Of a stretch of DNA of 64,000 nucleotides, positions 16,240 to 25,198 are shown one piece after another. Numbering within the stretch: the stretch's first letter is position 1; each line of letters begins with the position of its first letter. A program made the translations under genes and the position numbers. Origin of the DNA: Desulfosudis oleivorans. Lineage in GTDB: Bacteria; Desulfobacterota; Desulfobacteria; Desulfobacterales; SURF-7. The notes beneath the pieces are model-generated. The model saw only the letters and a list, made by a program, of their open reading frames with translations. It was not told where the DNA came from and did no database searches. The stretch is taken from assembly GCA_020723305.1 (NCBI GenBank), contig DYJC01000020.1, forward strand, positions 1-64,000, read 5' to 3'.

Positions 16240-16992
16240 CTATTTCAGATAACTATCCAATATTTTTTGATACTCTCCTGATGATTTTAATTCGTCAAGG
16301 GCGGATTGCAGCTTCTGTATGGTTTCATCCGGAGTATCGATGTGAAAGGCATAATACATATAGCCTGTATCTATCGTATGTACAGCTTGGAAATCCGAAG
16401 TATTTAATCCAGCGCCTTTGATAAACCACATGGCCGTGATCTCATCGTAGGCCCATAGATCGATCCGTTTGATATTCAGTATGTTAACACATGATTCTGC
16501 TTTTGCTTCAGCGTGAACAGAGGCCGGCGGAACACCAAGATCAAGTACGCGCTGCTCACCGATGTCATCCCGAATCACGCCGATTTTATATGGATAAAGA
16601 TCTTTATCGGATTGAATCTTGATGTTGCTGTCTTTTCTGGCGATCAGCGATGTTTTTGTAGGGGCGACAGGCCCTACCCATTTGAAAAGTTTTTCACGCT
16701 TTTCATTCCTGGTCATTCCGAACAGACAGGTGTTTTTTTTGGTTTGGACTTTGTTATACCCTCTGGCCCATGGCCATACCTTGATATCTTCCCGCTTTAA
16801 TGTTGATCCGGTTTTTTCCAACAGCTTGACCAGGACATCTACGGTTATCCCCTGAACCTTACCGTCTATTTCAAAATTGAATGGAGGATATTGTTCGGTA
16901 ATGAGAACCAAATCGTTAATGGGTTGTGATGAGGCAGTTAATGGAAACAAAAACAGAATTGCGACAAGCAGTGACAAAACTTTTTTTTGCAT
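16240..16992 (-). CDS. Periplasmic solute-binding protein (SBP_bac_3 type)
   Basis: A 250-residue secreted protein with a signal peptide (KKVLSLLVAILFLFPLTASS) followed by the amino-acid-type binding fold: LVLITEQYPPFNFEIDGKVQG, then VDVLVKLLEKTG, then a second lobe around YKIGVIRDD. Such proteins bind small ligands for ABC uptake or, as here without permease or ATPase genes nearby, serve as orphan receptors. Start ATG 16992 is set by an AGGAGG six bases upstream and by the signal peptide; a longer frame to 17268 reads through MITE copy 4 and is not genuine. Confidence 0.8.
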   Translation of the reverse strand: MQKKVLSLLVAILFLFPLTASSQPINDLVLITEQYPPFNFEIDGKVQGITVDVLVKLLEKTGSTLKREDIKVWPWARGYNKVQTKKNTCLFGMTRNEKREKLFKWVGPVAPTKTSLIARKDSNIKIQSDKDLYPYKIGVIRDDIGEQRVLDLGVPPASVHAEAKAESCVNILNIKRIDLWAYDEITAMWFIKGAGLNTSDFQAVHTIDTGYMYYAFHIDTPDETIQKLQSALDELKSSGEYQKILDSYLK

Positions 16993-17399
16993 TGCGAACC
17001 TCCTTTGTTCAGTAGTAAAAGATAGTTTCTTGGACAGGCAAATCAAGCAACAGGAAGTTTTTCCTGTTTGGTTTCGATCAATGAATTGAGACAATTTCAA
17101 AAGTCTGCTGTTGTCGTTACGGCGAAAGCCGGACACGAAGTAAAACGTAACACGATCCAGTATTTTCAATCGTTTTGAAATTGGCTCAATTGAATAATGA
17201 TTGTTGCAAAAGGTAATGACCTGGGAAAACAGGAGCAGGTGTAAATGGTTACGAAATTTTTTTCCCATTGGGTTGAATCAGATGAGAGGAGTTTATTAAA
17301 CAATACCGATTTTGTCAAGAAAAGATCTATATTAAAGATCTATATTTATTTAAAATCAATGAATTGTGTTATTCATTATCAAATGAAAGGTGGTTGATC
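16993..17399. other. Divergent intergenic region containing MITE copy 4
   Basis: Lies between the leftward binding-protein gene and the rightward MazG-like gene. It contains MITE copy 4 (17088-17187) and an AT-rich stretch with a direct repeat of AAAGATCTATAT near 17324-17345. No gene was found; promoters for both flanking genes must lie here or in the element. Confidence 0.4.
17088..17187. repeat. MITE-like element, copy 4 (100 bp, inverted and diverged)
   Basis: Same terminal repeats as the 122-bp copies (GAGACAATTTCAAAA with one changed base pair, and TTTTGAAATTGGCTC), in the opposite orientation, with a shorter and divergent centre. It is flanked by AATT on both sides (17084-17087 and 17188-17191), a clear 4-bp target duplication. 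Confidence 0.85.
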
Positions 17400-17738
17400 A
17401 TGGCGGAACTGACCATAAAAGAATATCAGAATACAATTGATCAGTGGGTCAAAGATTTTGGTGTACGCTATTTTTCCGAACTCACGAACCTTGGTATCCT
17501 GATGGAAGAGGTGGGAGAGGTGGCCAGAATCATGACCCGGATTTACGGGGATCAGAGTTTTAAAAACAGAGATAACCGCCCGGATCTGGCGGATGAGCTT
17601 GCGGACGTTCTTTTTGTGATCGGATGTATCGCCAATCAGACTGGAATTGACCTGACCCAGGCCATTCAAAAGAATTTGGAGAAAAAAACCAATCGCGACC
17701 ATGACCGCCATTGGAACAATCCGAAACTGTCGAAGTAA
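17400..17738 (+). CDS. MazG-like nucleotide pyrophosphohydrolase
   Basis: A 112-residue single-domain all-alpha NTP pyrophosphohydrolase. The metal-binding pattern is visible as LMEEVGEVARIM (EExxE) and DELADVLFVIG (ExxD). The family hydrolyses non-canonical or excess NTPs to NMP and pyrophosphate; this short form resembles MazG-like/RS21-C6 proteins rather than two-domain MazG. ATG 17400 follows AAAGGTGG. It stands alone on the plus strand. Confidence 0.85.
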   Translation: MAELTIKEYQNTIDQWVKDFGVRYFSELTNLGILMEEVGEVARIMTRIYGDQSFKNRDNRPDLADELADVLFVIGCIANQTGIDLTQAIQKNLEKKTNRDHDRHWNNPKLSK

Positions 17739-18021
17739 GCACATGGAACCGGAAGCGGTTATAAGATCAAAGAAGAAGAACCTGATCTTTTTACAATTGG
17801 TGTCTTGTTTATGCTGTTCTTGACGTCATTTGCATATGCCGTACCCAGAGGGTATTCTGAAAATGAATTTGTACCGGGTGAATAATGGAACCTTGAATAT
17901 TTTTACAGGGCCTTGAATTTTTAAAGGACGATTGAAGTATTCCGGACATTACTGATTTCGATTGGATAAAAATAGGCAGGACTTGTAAATGACCCTGCCA
18001 ATTTGTAATAGTTTACTTTTG
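17739..18021. other. Intergenic region with a repeated 20-mer and a possible signal-peptide remnant
   Basis: Positions 17746-17765 carry GAACCGGAAGCGGTTATAAG, found again at 30552-30571; it folds as AACCG/CGGTT around GAAG. A 24-codon frame from ATG 17811 to 17885 reads MLFLTSFAYAVPRGYSENEF and then VPGE, which resembles the end of a signal peptide plus a short mature tail. It may be the remnant of a secreted-protein gene or chance. Confidence 0.25.
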
Positions 18022-18732
18022 TTATTTCTGAAATCTTCTCATAATTCCTACAACTCCAATTAAGCCTGATCCTAAAATGTACATTGCACTTGGAATGGGA
18101 ACCGATGATACATCTCCACTACGAACGAACAACCCACCACTACTGAAATCCTTAAAGAATGCATATTGGTCGCCTTCCGACATATTGAAGTACCAAGCCA
18201 TGTCCAGACTATGAGAATACTCCGTGTCAGACCACAATCTAGTAGGAATTAAATTATCAAAAATTCCGGTATTTAACAGCCCATAATCATCTGGCGGTAT
18301 TTCAATACCGGAGGTGTCCAGAAAACCCAGGTTGCCCAATTCTTCGTAATAAAGATGGCCCATCTCTGAACTAGTGATATTCCAACCGGCTGTAGTGGTT
18401 CCATTATAACCAATATCCTCCACCCCATCTACTGTATACGGCAGACGCCAATTGTCATCATTCCAGCTAATCGTATAAGCCGGCTCTATTTTGTATGTTA
18501 AATATTGATTAAGTCCATTAGCCCAGAACTTTTGGCTTGCCCAATCGGAGTTGTTGCTGATATAATCAAGCCAAACCAAAGATCTGCCATTGTTGTCATT
18601 GTCCCAAATCAGGTTATAATCTGAACCAGCAAAGGTTACGGAACCTATTTTTGTTAATGCCGCTTGAGAAAATTCAGTCACGAAAAATAACAACATCACT
18701 CCTACGAAGCCTGCTAATAATTTCTTTTTCAT
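18022..18732 (-). CDS. Secreted Lcl/DUF1566-like protein with C-terminal VPIP sorting-type tail
   Basis: A 236-residue protein with a signal peptide (residues 1-24, ending SQA) and aromatic, Asp/Asn-rich body with DDNWRLP, the WRLP signature of DUF1566/Lcl-type domains. It ends SSVPIPSAMYILGSGLIG and then a basic tail (MRRFQK). This tripartite tail (short VPxP motif, hydrophobic helix, basic residues) is PEP-CTERM-like, so the protein is probably processed and surface- or EPS-associated. Start ATG 18732 has AGGAG. It is a paralogue of the next gene upstream. Confidence 0.7.
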   Translation of the reverse strand: MKKKLLAGFVGVMLLFFVTEFSQAALTKIGSVTFAGSDYNLIWDNDNNGRSLVWLDYISNNSDWASQKFWANGLNQYLTYKIEPAYTISWNDDNWRLPYTVDGVEDIGYNGTTTAGWNITSSEMGHLYYEELGNLGFLDTSGIEIPPDDYGLLNTGIFDNLIPTRLWSDTEYSHSLDMAWYFNMSEGDQYAFFKDFSSGGLFVRSGDVSSVPIPSAMYILGSGLIGVVGIMRRFQK

Positions 18733-18787
18733 TTCTAATCTCCTTATAGATATGAGACTATGCGATTTAATTCAATTTTGTATTTCG

Positions 18788-19513
18788 TTATTTTTGAAGT
18801 TTTCTTCTTATGCTTACAAGGCCGATTATGCCAGATCCCAAGAGCCATAGTGCACCGGGGATGGGAACGAGGCCAACATCACCATCACGCACCAGCCATG
18901 CAGAGTATGATTTACTAATAGAATCATGGTCCTGAGCACCAAATGCCCAAACGAAATACCAGGCTTCGCTTCCTTCTTCAGGCCCGTAATAATTGGCAGA
19001 CCAAATATAGTTCTGGATTCCCTCAAAAAAAACAACAGGGCCATTTGGCCCGCCGGATTCAAAACTGCTGTTTTTAGTTGGCAGTTGAAAATTACCGTTT
19101 ACATCAAAGTTCCCTCTATTTCCAAGGTTGTTATAAAACATATAAGCCAGTTCACTGGCAGTGTTACCAGGGTATGCGCTCCCGGGTGCTGTAATATTAA
19201 AACCCACATCTGTTGACCCATCAAAATTTAAGGTATCATCATATGCAGTACCATTAATAGGGAGCGTCTTGGGTAAACGCCAATCATCCCATATTACATT
19301 CCGTACAGAATCACTGTATTCAAACTCATCAGCCCAAGATATAGCAGTATTCCATTGACTAGTAAAATTTGCATAATTCGCATTCTGCATCCATGTAATG
19401 TTCAGGACATCATCGTATATCAACCCCACACCTCTATCCCAAAGCGTAGCATTTGCTATTCCCACAAATCCTATCAAGATAACTATTGTTAGTAATGCAG
19501 CTACTTTTTTCAT
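18788..19513 (-). CDS. Secreted Lcl/DUF1566-like protein with VPIPGALWLLGSG tail
   Basis: A 241-residue paralogue of the gene at 18022-18732. It has a signal peptide (residues 1-22, ending ANA), then LWDRGVGLIYDDVLNITWMQ, then WDDWRLP and a C-terminal WSANYYG...AWYFVW block typical of Lcl/DUF1566 domains. The tail is VPIPGALWLLGSGIIGLV followed by SIRRKLQK, the PEP-CTERM-like arrangement. AAGGAGG precedes ATG 19513. The two genes are 55 bases apart on one strand, so they are probably cotranscribed duplicates. Confidence 0.72.
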   Translation of the reverse strand: MKKVAALLTIVILIGFVGIANATLWDRGVGLIYDDVLNITWMQNANYANFTSQWNTAISWADEFEYSDSVRNVIWDDWRLPKTLPINGTAYDDTLNFDGSTDVGFNITAPGSAYPGNTASELAYMFYNNLGNRGNFDVNGNFQLPTKNSSFESGGPNGPVVFFEGIQNYIWSANYYGPEEGSEAWYFVWAFGAQDHDSISKSYSAWLVRDGDVGLVPIPGALWLLGSGIIGLVSIRRKLQK

Positions 19514-19525
19514 GTAAAATCCTCC

Positions 19526-21847
19526 TTATTTATTCCGGAAAATCCGGTTAAAGTATATACTGAAAACTGATTGACAATGCTTGTGTTTTGAACTGTATCC
19601 GGTTGATGCAACAAAGCATCCCCCACCGCCGCCACCTGAATCACCGGCAGGAGCAGCAGCTGGAACACTATCGATGGTTTCTGCAGGCCCCCCTTGATCA
19701 ACTATGATACCATTGGTTCCATCAAAATCATCATCCCCCCTTTTACCGTCAACAAAGTAAAGGGTGATTAAATTGCCGTTGATCTGTGCACCGGTTTCTC
19801 CGTCATACAGAAATTCATACCAGTGGTCAGTGGAATCATCCGGTGTGGGGCCGTATTTGTAATAGGTTGTGGGTGCAGCTTCGGCTGGCAAATAAATCGT
19901 GATTGTCGTTGCTCCTCCCGGCAAAACACTCGTAATGGTAAAATCAAACAAACCGTAGGGAAATTCTACCTCAGTCGGAGCGTCTGCAGGAACACTTGAA
20001 GCATGGCAGCTATTCAGGATTGTCCCAACAGGGGTTTCAAGGGTGACATAGGTCTGACCGTCATATGCCTGAAAAGAGGCAACATGACCCTGTGTGCTGT
20101 CCAAAATCCCGTCTTTGTTTCCGTCACCATTGTTGGGTCCGGCATTCTCTTCTGCTTCACTGATGCCGTCTTGATCATCATTCAGATCTGAATTTTCAGC
20201 TGTATCATCGTTATCACTGTCCTGCCATTGAGACGAATCAAGAGGAAAGGTGTCTTGATTATCCAATACCCCGTCATTATCGTCGTCCGTGTCTGCATTG
20301 TTGCCGATTCCGTCTCTGTCCGTATCTATGCTTTCTGACGGATCAAGAGGAAAGGTGTCTTGATTATCCAATACCCCGTCATTGTCATCGTCCGTGTCTG
20401 CATTGTTGCCGATTCGGTCTCTGTCCGTATCTATGCTTTCTGACGGATCAAGGGGAAAGGCGTCTTGATTATCCAACATCCCGTCATTGTCATCGTCCGG
20501 ATCCATGCAGTCAGCTGTGCCATCATCATCCGTATCAAGACCACCGCAGACCTCTTCACTGTATTCACTCTCAACAACATTCCAATTGTTCATATGTGAA
20601 TCAGTGTATGTCTGAACTACAAAATAGTAGGTTGTATCCGGATCAAGGCTAGTGACCTCCATTTGATCAGCCGATTTATTCGCAGTTGTATCCAACAGGG
20701 TATATGGCCCGCCGGGAGATGTGCTGTAAAATACATGATAGCCGCCGGTATCATTGGTATAGGTGATCGGCGTCCAGCTTATTTGAACCGATGTATCAAA
20801 AACAGGATCATCCAGGGTTACGTCGCCCGGTTGGATGGTTTGCGTGTCTTCCCAGTTCGGACACTTGCTCTCTAAAAATGCCCGTAAAGATTCATTTTCT
20901 GTGTATAAACCATTGTAGCCTATGTAGAGCCCTATGAGATTCAAAAGGTTACCAAGTTCTGAGGGAATTTCCCCTGAAAGCTGGTTGCCGTAAAGATAAA
21001 GATATTGAAGATTTGTAAGGCCACCAAGCACTGAGGGAATTTTCCCTGAAAGATGGTTGTAGGAAAGATCAAGCCGTTGAAGATTTATAAGACCACCAAG
21101 CACTGAGGGCATTTCCCCTGAAAGCTGGGTGTAGGATAGAGAAAGCTCTTGAAGATTCATAAGGCCACCAAGCTCTGATGGAATTTCTCCTGAAAGCGGG
21201 TTTTGGGAAAGATAAAGATATTGAAGATTTGCAAGGCCACCAAGCTCTGAAGGAATTTTTCCTGAAAGCTGATTGCCGGAAAGATCAAGCCATTGTAAAT
21301 TTATAAGCCCACCAAGCGTTGAGGGAATTTTTCCTGAAAGCTGGTTGTAGGAAAGATGAAGTACTTTAAGATTTGTAAGATCACCTATCGTTGAGGGAAT
21401 TTTTCCTGAAAGCTGGGTGTTGGAAAGATAAAGCTCTTGAAGATTCATAAGGCCACCAAGCTCTGATGGAATTTCTCCTGAAAGCTGGTTGATGGAAAGA
21501 TTAAGCCATCGAAGCTTTGTAAGACGACCAAGCGTTGATGGAATTTTCCCTGAAAGATTATTTCTTCCAAAAGAAAGTTGTTCAACGCTGTCGTTAAAAG
21601 GGTTTAACGTAACCCCAAACCATGAACCCTCTGTTCCTGGTTTGGCAAAACCGTCCAACAAATCTAGCGGTTTCGTCTTCCAGCCGCTGTTGTCCTTCCA
21701 GCTATCGCCGTTCGTGCTTTTATAAAAATCAATCAGAGCCGCTCTCTCTTTCTTTGAAATTTGTGCATGGGCGTTGTTATGTATGGTCCCAAATAGCAAT
21801 ATGAAAAAAATGAAAAAACAGATTTGTTTTATACGATGAGTATTCAT
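19526..21847 (-). CDS. Secreted leucine-rich-repeat / TSP3 / choice-of-anchor U protein
   Basis: A 773-residue modular surface protein. Order: signal peptide (1-28, ending AHA); LRR N-cap (about 30-90); about ten 24-residue LRRs of the SGxIPxxLGxLxNL plant type (about 90-320); an Fn3-like domain (about 345-430, ending TYYFVVQTYTDS); thrombospondin-3 calcium repeats (DTDDDNDGVLDNQD, about 435-570); and a choice-of-anchor U-type domain (TYYKYGPTPDDS, YFVDGKRGDDD, about 590-740). A GGGGGG linker then leads to CFVASTGYSS. The last motif resembles the CFIATAAYGS start of a C-terminal anchor, but the protein ends about 20 residues later, so the anchor is truncated or decayed. AGGAG precedes ATG 21847. 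It probably mediates adhesion. Confidence 0.83.
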   Translation of the reverse strand: MNTHRIKQICFFIFFILLFGTIHNNAHAQISKKERAALIDFYKSTNGDSWKDNSGWKTKPLDLLDGFAKPGTEGSWFGVTLNPFNDSVEQLSFGRNNLSGKIPSTLGRLTKLRWLNLSINQLSGEIPSELGGLMNLQELYLSNTQLSGKIPSTIGDLTNLKVLHLSYNQLSGKIPSTLGGLINLQWLDLSGNQLSGKIPSELGGLANLQYLYLSQNPLSGEIPSELGGLMNLQELSLSYTQLSGEMPSVLGGLINLQRLDLSYNHLSGKIPSVLGGLTNLQYLYLYGNQLSGEIPSELGNLLNLIGLYIGYNGLYTENESLRAFLESKCPNWEDTQTIQPGDVTLDDPVFDTSVQISWTPITYTNDTGGYHVFYSTSPGGPYTLLDTTANKSADQMEVTSLDPDTTYYFVVQTYTDSHMNNWNVVESEYSEEVCGGLDTDDDGTADCMDPDDDNDGMLDNQDAFPLDPSESIDTDRDRIGNNADTDDDNDGVLDNQDTFPLDPSESIDTDRDGIGNNADTDDDNDGVLDNQDTFPLDSSQWQDSDNDDTAENSDLNDDQDGISEAEENAGPNNGDGNKDGILDSTQGHVASFQAYDGQTYVTLETPVGTILNSCHASSVPADAPTEVEFPYGLFDFTITSVLPGGATTITIYLPAEAAPTTYYKYGPTPDDSTDHWYEFLYDGETGAQINGNLITLYFVDGKRGDDDFDGTNGIIVDQGGPAETIDSVPAAAPAGDSGGGGGGCFVASTGYSSKHKHCQSVFSIYFNRIFRNK
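20230..20510. repeat. Tandem 105-bp coding repeats (TSP3 region)
   Basis: Three near-identical 105-bp units (GTCTTGATTATCCAA recurs at about 20252, 20357 and 20462) encode the 35-residue calcium-binding TSP3 repeats. High DNA identity implies recent unequal exchange. It is coding repeat, not CRISPR. Confidence 0.75.
20930..21560. repeat. Tandem 72-bp coding repeats (leucine-rich repeats)
   Basis: About nine consecutive 72-bp units, each carrying variants of TGAGGGAATTTTTCCTGAAA, encode the 24-residue LRRs. Unit-to-unit DNA identity is high, so repeat number is likely to vary between strains. Confidence 0.75.
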
Positions 21848-21982
21848 TTTACCTTCTCCTTAATATTTAAGAGGTTAAGGATCCAAAACTATCCAATTCT
21901 GTGAGACTTGGTTCAAAATTTATACGGGCTGATCGGGAATTGGTTTAGCAAGACTGCTTAGTCTCACTCATAAAAAACAATT

Positions 21983-22846
21983 TTATTCACATACTTTTGA
22001 GGTGGTGCTTGGTCTTGCTACCAATTTACTAGATCCTCCATACCAGAGCTCATCGTCCACATAATGGAATTCAGTGTTGCTTTCATATAAAGAGCCGTCT
22101 GGAGATGTTTTGTAGCATACGGAGAAAATGTTGTTACCACGATCCTTCAGCTCCCAGTAATAATATGTGGTTTTGCTTTTTCTTGAGCTGCTGCCTTCAT
22201 TTTCTTCCCAATCGCAACCGGTTCTGTCTGCATTAAAAATCCAGTACTGTGTTGATCCATCATAGCGATGATATCGTGACCATTTCCCCGATAGAGCTTC
22301 TTCAAACATTGTCAATTTTTTTACTTTTGAATTCTCATTGTCTTCTTCTTGTTCATTCTCATTTTCTGAACCTGGATCTGTTGTGTCACTCCCTACAGTG
22401 TAAGGAACGGTAATATCAAAGGAAGTTTCTGAACTATCTTGCAAGCTGCCGACAAAATGGAATTCCCAAGTCCCTTCAATTTTGTTAACGCCAAGTGTCT
22501 CGGGCTGTAAGGGAAATTTTTCATTCTTTGATATTTTCCCCAGATTTTCTTTCCAAAAAGACAGATCACCGTTTGGTGTAATGGATTCCCATTTAGATAT
22601 ATCCACATCCTGATCCGGTGAAGCATAAAATTGTATGAAATCCGGTTTCACCGTACCATTATTTAAAACAAACTCTTTTTCTGTGACGGTGAATGTCACG
22701 ACCTCTTTGCTGGAGGCAGGATTTTCAGTTGCTGCCGGCGAAGCCGGTGAATCACTCCCTCCACTCCCTCCACTGCATCCAAGCATTACAATACAGATTA
22801 CGAAAAAAATTGCTGCCCTGATTGTTTCAATTTTAATTGTTTTCAT
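21983..22846 (-). CDS. Lipoprotein of unknown function
   Basis: A 287-residue lipoprotein: signal peptide with lipobox VMLGC, then a low-complexity Gly/Ser/Pro/Ala linker. A beta-type domain (about 50-150, VTFTVTEKEFVLNNGTV) is followed by a very acidic linker (ENENEQEEDNEN) and a C-terminal domain (about 180-287) with GKWSRYHRYDGSTQYWIF and an SSRKSKTTYYYWEL strand pair. The C-terminal half looks lipocalin-like, as in DUF5004/lipocalin-like domains, but I am not certain. GGAGGG precedes ATG 22846. Confidence 0.6.
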   Translation of the reverse strand: MKTIKIETIRAAIFFVICIVMLGCSGGSGGSDSPASPAATENPASSKEVVTFTVTEKEFVLNNGTVKPDFIQFYASPDQDVDISKWESITPNGDLSFWKENLGKISKNEKFPLQPETLGVNKIEGTWEFHFVGSLQDSSETSFDITVPYTVGSDTTDPGSENENEQEEDNENSKVKKLTMFEEALSGKWSRYHRYDGSTQYWIFNADRTGCDWEENEGSSSRKSKTTYYYWELKDRGNNIFSVCYKTSPDGSLYESNTEFHYVDDELWYGGSSKLVARPSTTSKVCE

Positions 22847-22917
22847 GATTCCCTCCATTTGCGTAATAATGTTGGCTTTCTAAAAGGCCGTCAATTTTTA
22901 CATGTTGCAAAAACGGA

Positions 22918-23082
22918 TCGATGTTCAAGTTTTTTTTGTCATTCCGGCGAAAGCCGGAATCCAGTGGTTTTGATAGTTCGTCTGGATAGCTCATAGCTTC
23001 ACTGCATGTCCGGGTCTCCGCTTCGCTCCGTCCGGAATGACGGGGTTTATTTCTATTCAGTGATAAAAAACTTGAACATCGA
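22918..23082. repeat. 165-bp palindromic element with 18-bp perfect terminal repeats
   Basis: TCGATGTTCAAGTTTTTT (22918-22935) and its exact complement (23065-23082) flank an inner inverted pair GTCATTCCGG/CCGGAATGAC (22938 and 23041 ends) with GGCGAAAGCCGGAATCCAG. The inner part is of a dispersed palindromic type common in proteobacteria. Non-coding, between two lipoprotein genes. The motif ACGGATCGATGTT at its left end also occurs near 25020, upstream of the next gene. Confidence 0.7.
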
Positions 23083-23117
23083 GTTTTAAATTTTTTGTTA
23101 TTGAATTATACACAGCT

Positions 23118-24986
23118 TCACCACACTACTGGTGCATAGGGCATGGGTTGCTGGTTTACATCTCTTAGCACTTTTGATACATAAGAATTTATTTGCGCGG
23201 TATTATTTACCTTATTTACACTATAGGCTGTTCCTACATTTGGCTTAGTAGAGTTTCGTGCCTGAGCGGAATCCCCAGTAGTATGCAGGTCATCTGACAT
23301 ATCAAAATCAGGCACGGATTGGCTCACCATCAGTACAACATCGGTTGCAGCCCAAATGGGTTGTGAATATTCAAAAGCAGCCGAAAAATCTCCCATTTCC
23401 GCTATCTTCTTTTTTGTAATCGTACAGACACCTCGCAGCGTACGTTTCTTGTTTTCATAGGCGGCACCTGATGTATAAACAAGATCAATCCCATAATGGG
23501 TCCAATAGGGGTATTCATCAAAATATTTATTATCAGTCAGTTGAATTACATTTGATCCATCAACATCCATAATGTAGATTTCCGGACCATTCCCCGACCG
23601 GAAAGAATGAAACGCTATTTGACGCCCATCAGGTGAAAATACGGGGAAAGAATCGTCTTTCCCATTATCATCTTCCGTTATATTTACAACATCGCTCCCA
23701 TCGGCATTCATTATAAATATATCGAGATCCCCTTCTCTATCGCTAATGAAAACAATTTTCTTGTTATCCGGCGACCAACGTGGAAGACCATTAAAAATTT
23801 CAGGATTATCATCATGAGTAAGTTGAGTCATGTTTTTGCCGTCTTCGTCCATTACCCAGATATTCCAAGTGCCTGATTTCTTAGACCAGAAAGCAATTTT
23901 TTTCTCATCCCATGAAAACATCGGATCCTGGCTGCTGTAGACTGGATCCGTTAAGATAGTGGGTTCTGCATCATCGGGTGCATCCAATGCAATTTTATAA
24001 ATCGCTACCGTTTTGTAACCGGACGTTTCTCTGTGCCTGTCTGAATCAAATAGCAACGTGGTTCCACCATTGATGACATGAGGCCCGCCATCATGCCCGC
24101 GCGCCCCTTTGATACGATAATCCCACCGATCCGACTGAATGTCGCTGATCAAAATATTAGAGGGTAAAAATGAAGAAAGGACCCTGCGTGAATAGATATA
24201 TGGAATATACTGGTTATACGGTTCCGCCAAAATCGAGTCCAATGCCCTTATGGGATGAAGACCCGCAGCAAAAGCTCTTAAACGCCACAATACTGTTTCA
24301 TTATTAGGATCATAATCAATGGCTTTTAGCAATGCTGCCTCCAAAATTCGCCTTACCGCCTGAACAAGACGATCGTTTTGAGGTATCAGCTCTTCATTTG
24401 TTACTTGTCCATCGGAGGTATCATTTGAAATTTCGTAATATGAATCATTTGGTAAAGAAGATGAAGGAACAGAGAAAGGTTTGATGTCAAATATGGATAT
24501 GCTACCAGGTAAAATGCTTTCTACTTTAAATTTTAGCTCTTCCATATCATCATCTGCAGGAATATTTTCCATGCTGGCATAAATGAGAGCCGCTTCCATC
24601 GTTGAGTCAACGCTGATAGTCACATCGGTATCTTCTTTAAGCTTTTCCGTGCATGCCCATAGGATGTGGTTATTTTCTGTTGTCGCTTTTAGCAGATAGG
24701 CTTTTTCACCCTGCTCACCAAAATCAAAACTATTTCCATTTGCTTTCGTTGTTTCAACCTTTTCACCTTGTAAGTTATAAAGACCGATTTCGAGGATGCT
24801 ATCGTCCTTTGGAAGATCATGTTTTTCAAGTAACTTGTTTAAAACCGTAAGATCGATAGATCCAGACAGTTTATATACTTGGTTTTCATTCGGTTTGGAT
24901 GTTACATCAGAAGGATTATCCGAATCATCACAAGCCAAAAGTGTAATAAAACAAACACCAAAAATTAAAAAATGAAACATTTTCAT
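23118..24986 (-). CDS. TolB-like beta-propeller lipoprotein
   Basis: A 622-residue lipoprotein (lipobox ITLLAC). After an N-terminal beta-rich domain (about 40-190) and a helical section, residues about 300-520 contain PD40/WD40-like blades: FSWDEKKIAFWSKKSG, WSPDNKKIVFISDREGD and FSPDGRQIAFHSFRSG, each followed by a DG(S/K)(N/D) turn. This is the TolB-type propeller that binds peptides or proteins in the periplasm. It is not the Tol-Pal TolB, as no tol genes are nearby and it is lipidated. AAAGGAGG precedes ATG 24986. Two CRP-like sites lie 105-145 bases upstream. Confidence 0.75.
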   Translation of the reverse strand: MKMFHFLIFGVCFITLLACDDSDNPSDVTSKPNENQVYKLSGSIDLTVLNKLLEKHDLPKDDSILEIGLYNLQGEKVETTKANGNSFDFGEQGEKAYLLKATTENNHILWACTEKLKEDTDVTISVDSTMEAALIYASMENIPADDDMEELKFKVESILPGSISIFDIKPFSVPSSSLPNDSYYEISNDTSDGQVTNEELIPQNDRLVQAVRRILEAALLKAIDYDPNNETVLWRLRAFAAGLHPIRALDSILAEPYNQYIPYIYSRRVLSSFLPSNILISDIQSDRWDYRIKGARGHDGGPHVINGGTTLLFDSDRHRETSGYKTVAIYKIALDAPDDAEPTILTDPVYSSQDPMFSWDEKKIAFWSKKSGTWNIWVMDEDGKNMTQLTHDDNPEIFNGLPRWSPDNKKIVFISDREGDLDIFIMNADGSDVVNITEDDNGKDDSFPVFSPDGRQIAFHSFRSGNGPEIYIMDVDGSNVIQLTDNKYFDEYPYWTHYGIDLVYTSGAAYENKKRTLRGVCTITKKKIAEMGDFSAAFEYSQPIWAATDVVLMVSQSVPDFDMSDDLHTTGDSAQARNSTKPNVGTAYSVNKVNNTAQINSYVSKVLRDVNQQPMPYAPVVW

Positions 24987-25090
24987 AATTTGCCTCCTTT
25001 ATTATATCAGGATAAAAAACGGATCGATGTTTAGGAAAAATTCGTTTTCCTCTTCCTGAAATGAATACTACCCGAAAAAATAAATAATAA

Positions 25091-25129
25091 TGTGAGCTGG
25101 GTCACATTTTTTTTGTGGATTTTTTCACA
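25091..25129. promoter_or_regulatory. Two tandem CRP/FNR-family operator-like sites
   Basis: TGTGA-GCTGGG-TCACA (25091-25106) is a perfect match to the CRP consensus TGTGA-N6-TCACA. A second, TGTGG-ATTTTT-TCACA (25114-25129), has one mismatch. Centres are 23 bp apart. They lie 105 and 128 bp before the TolB-like gene and about 300 bp before a gene with a class III nucleotide cyclase domain. This suggests control by a cAMP-type receptor, by inference from the consensus alone. Confidence 0.55.
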
Positions 25130-25198
25130 TACTTGGGAGCGTAATTCCGGCAGTCTTGTGATGAAAAATCAGAGAAGTTTCTTGATTAAAAAACAAAG

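Noticed and set aside
16993-17268. N-terminal extension of the solute-binding protein
   Set aside because: The extension reads through MITE copy 4; a signal peptide and AGGAGG support ATG 16992.
20230-21560. Possible CRISPR array because of regular repeats
   Set aside because: The repeats are in frame, encode LRR and TSP3 units, and have no unrelated spacers.
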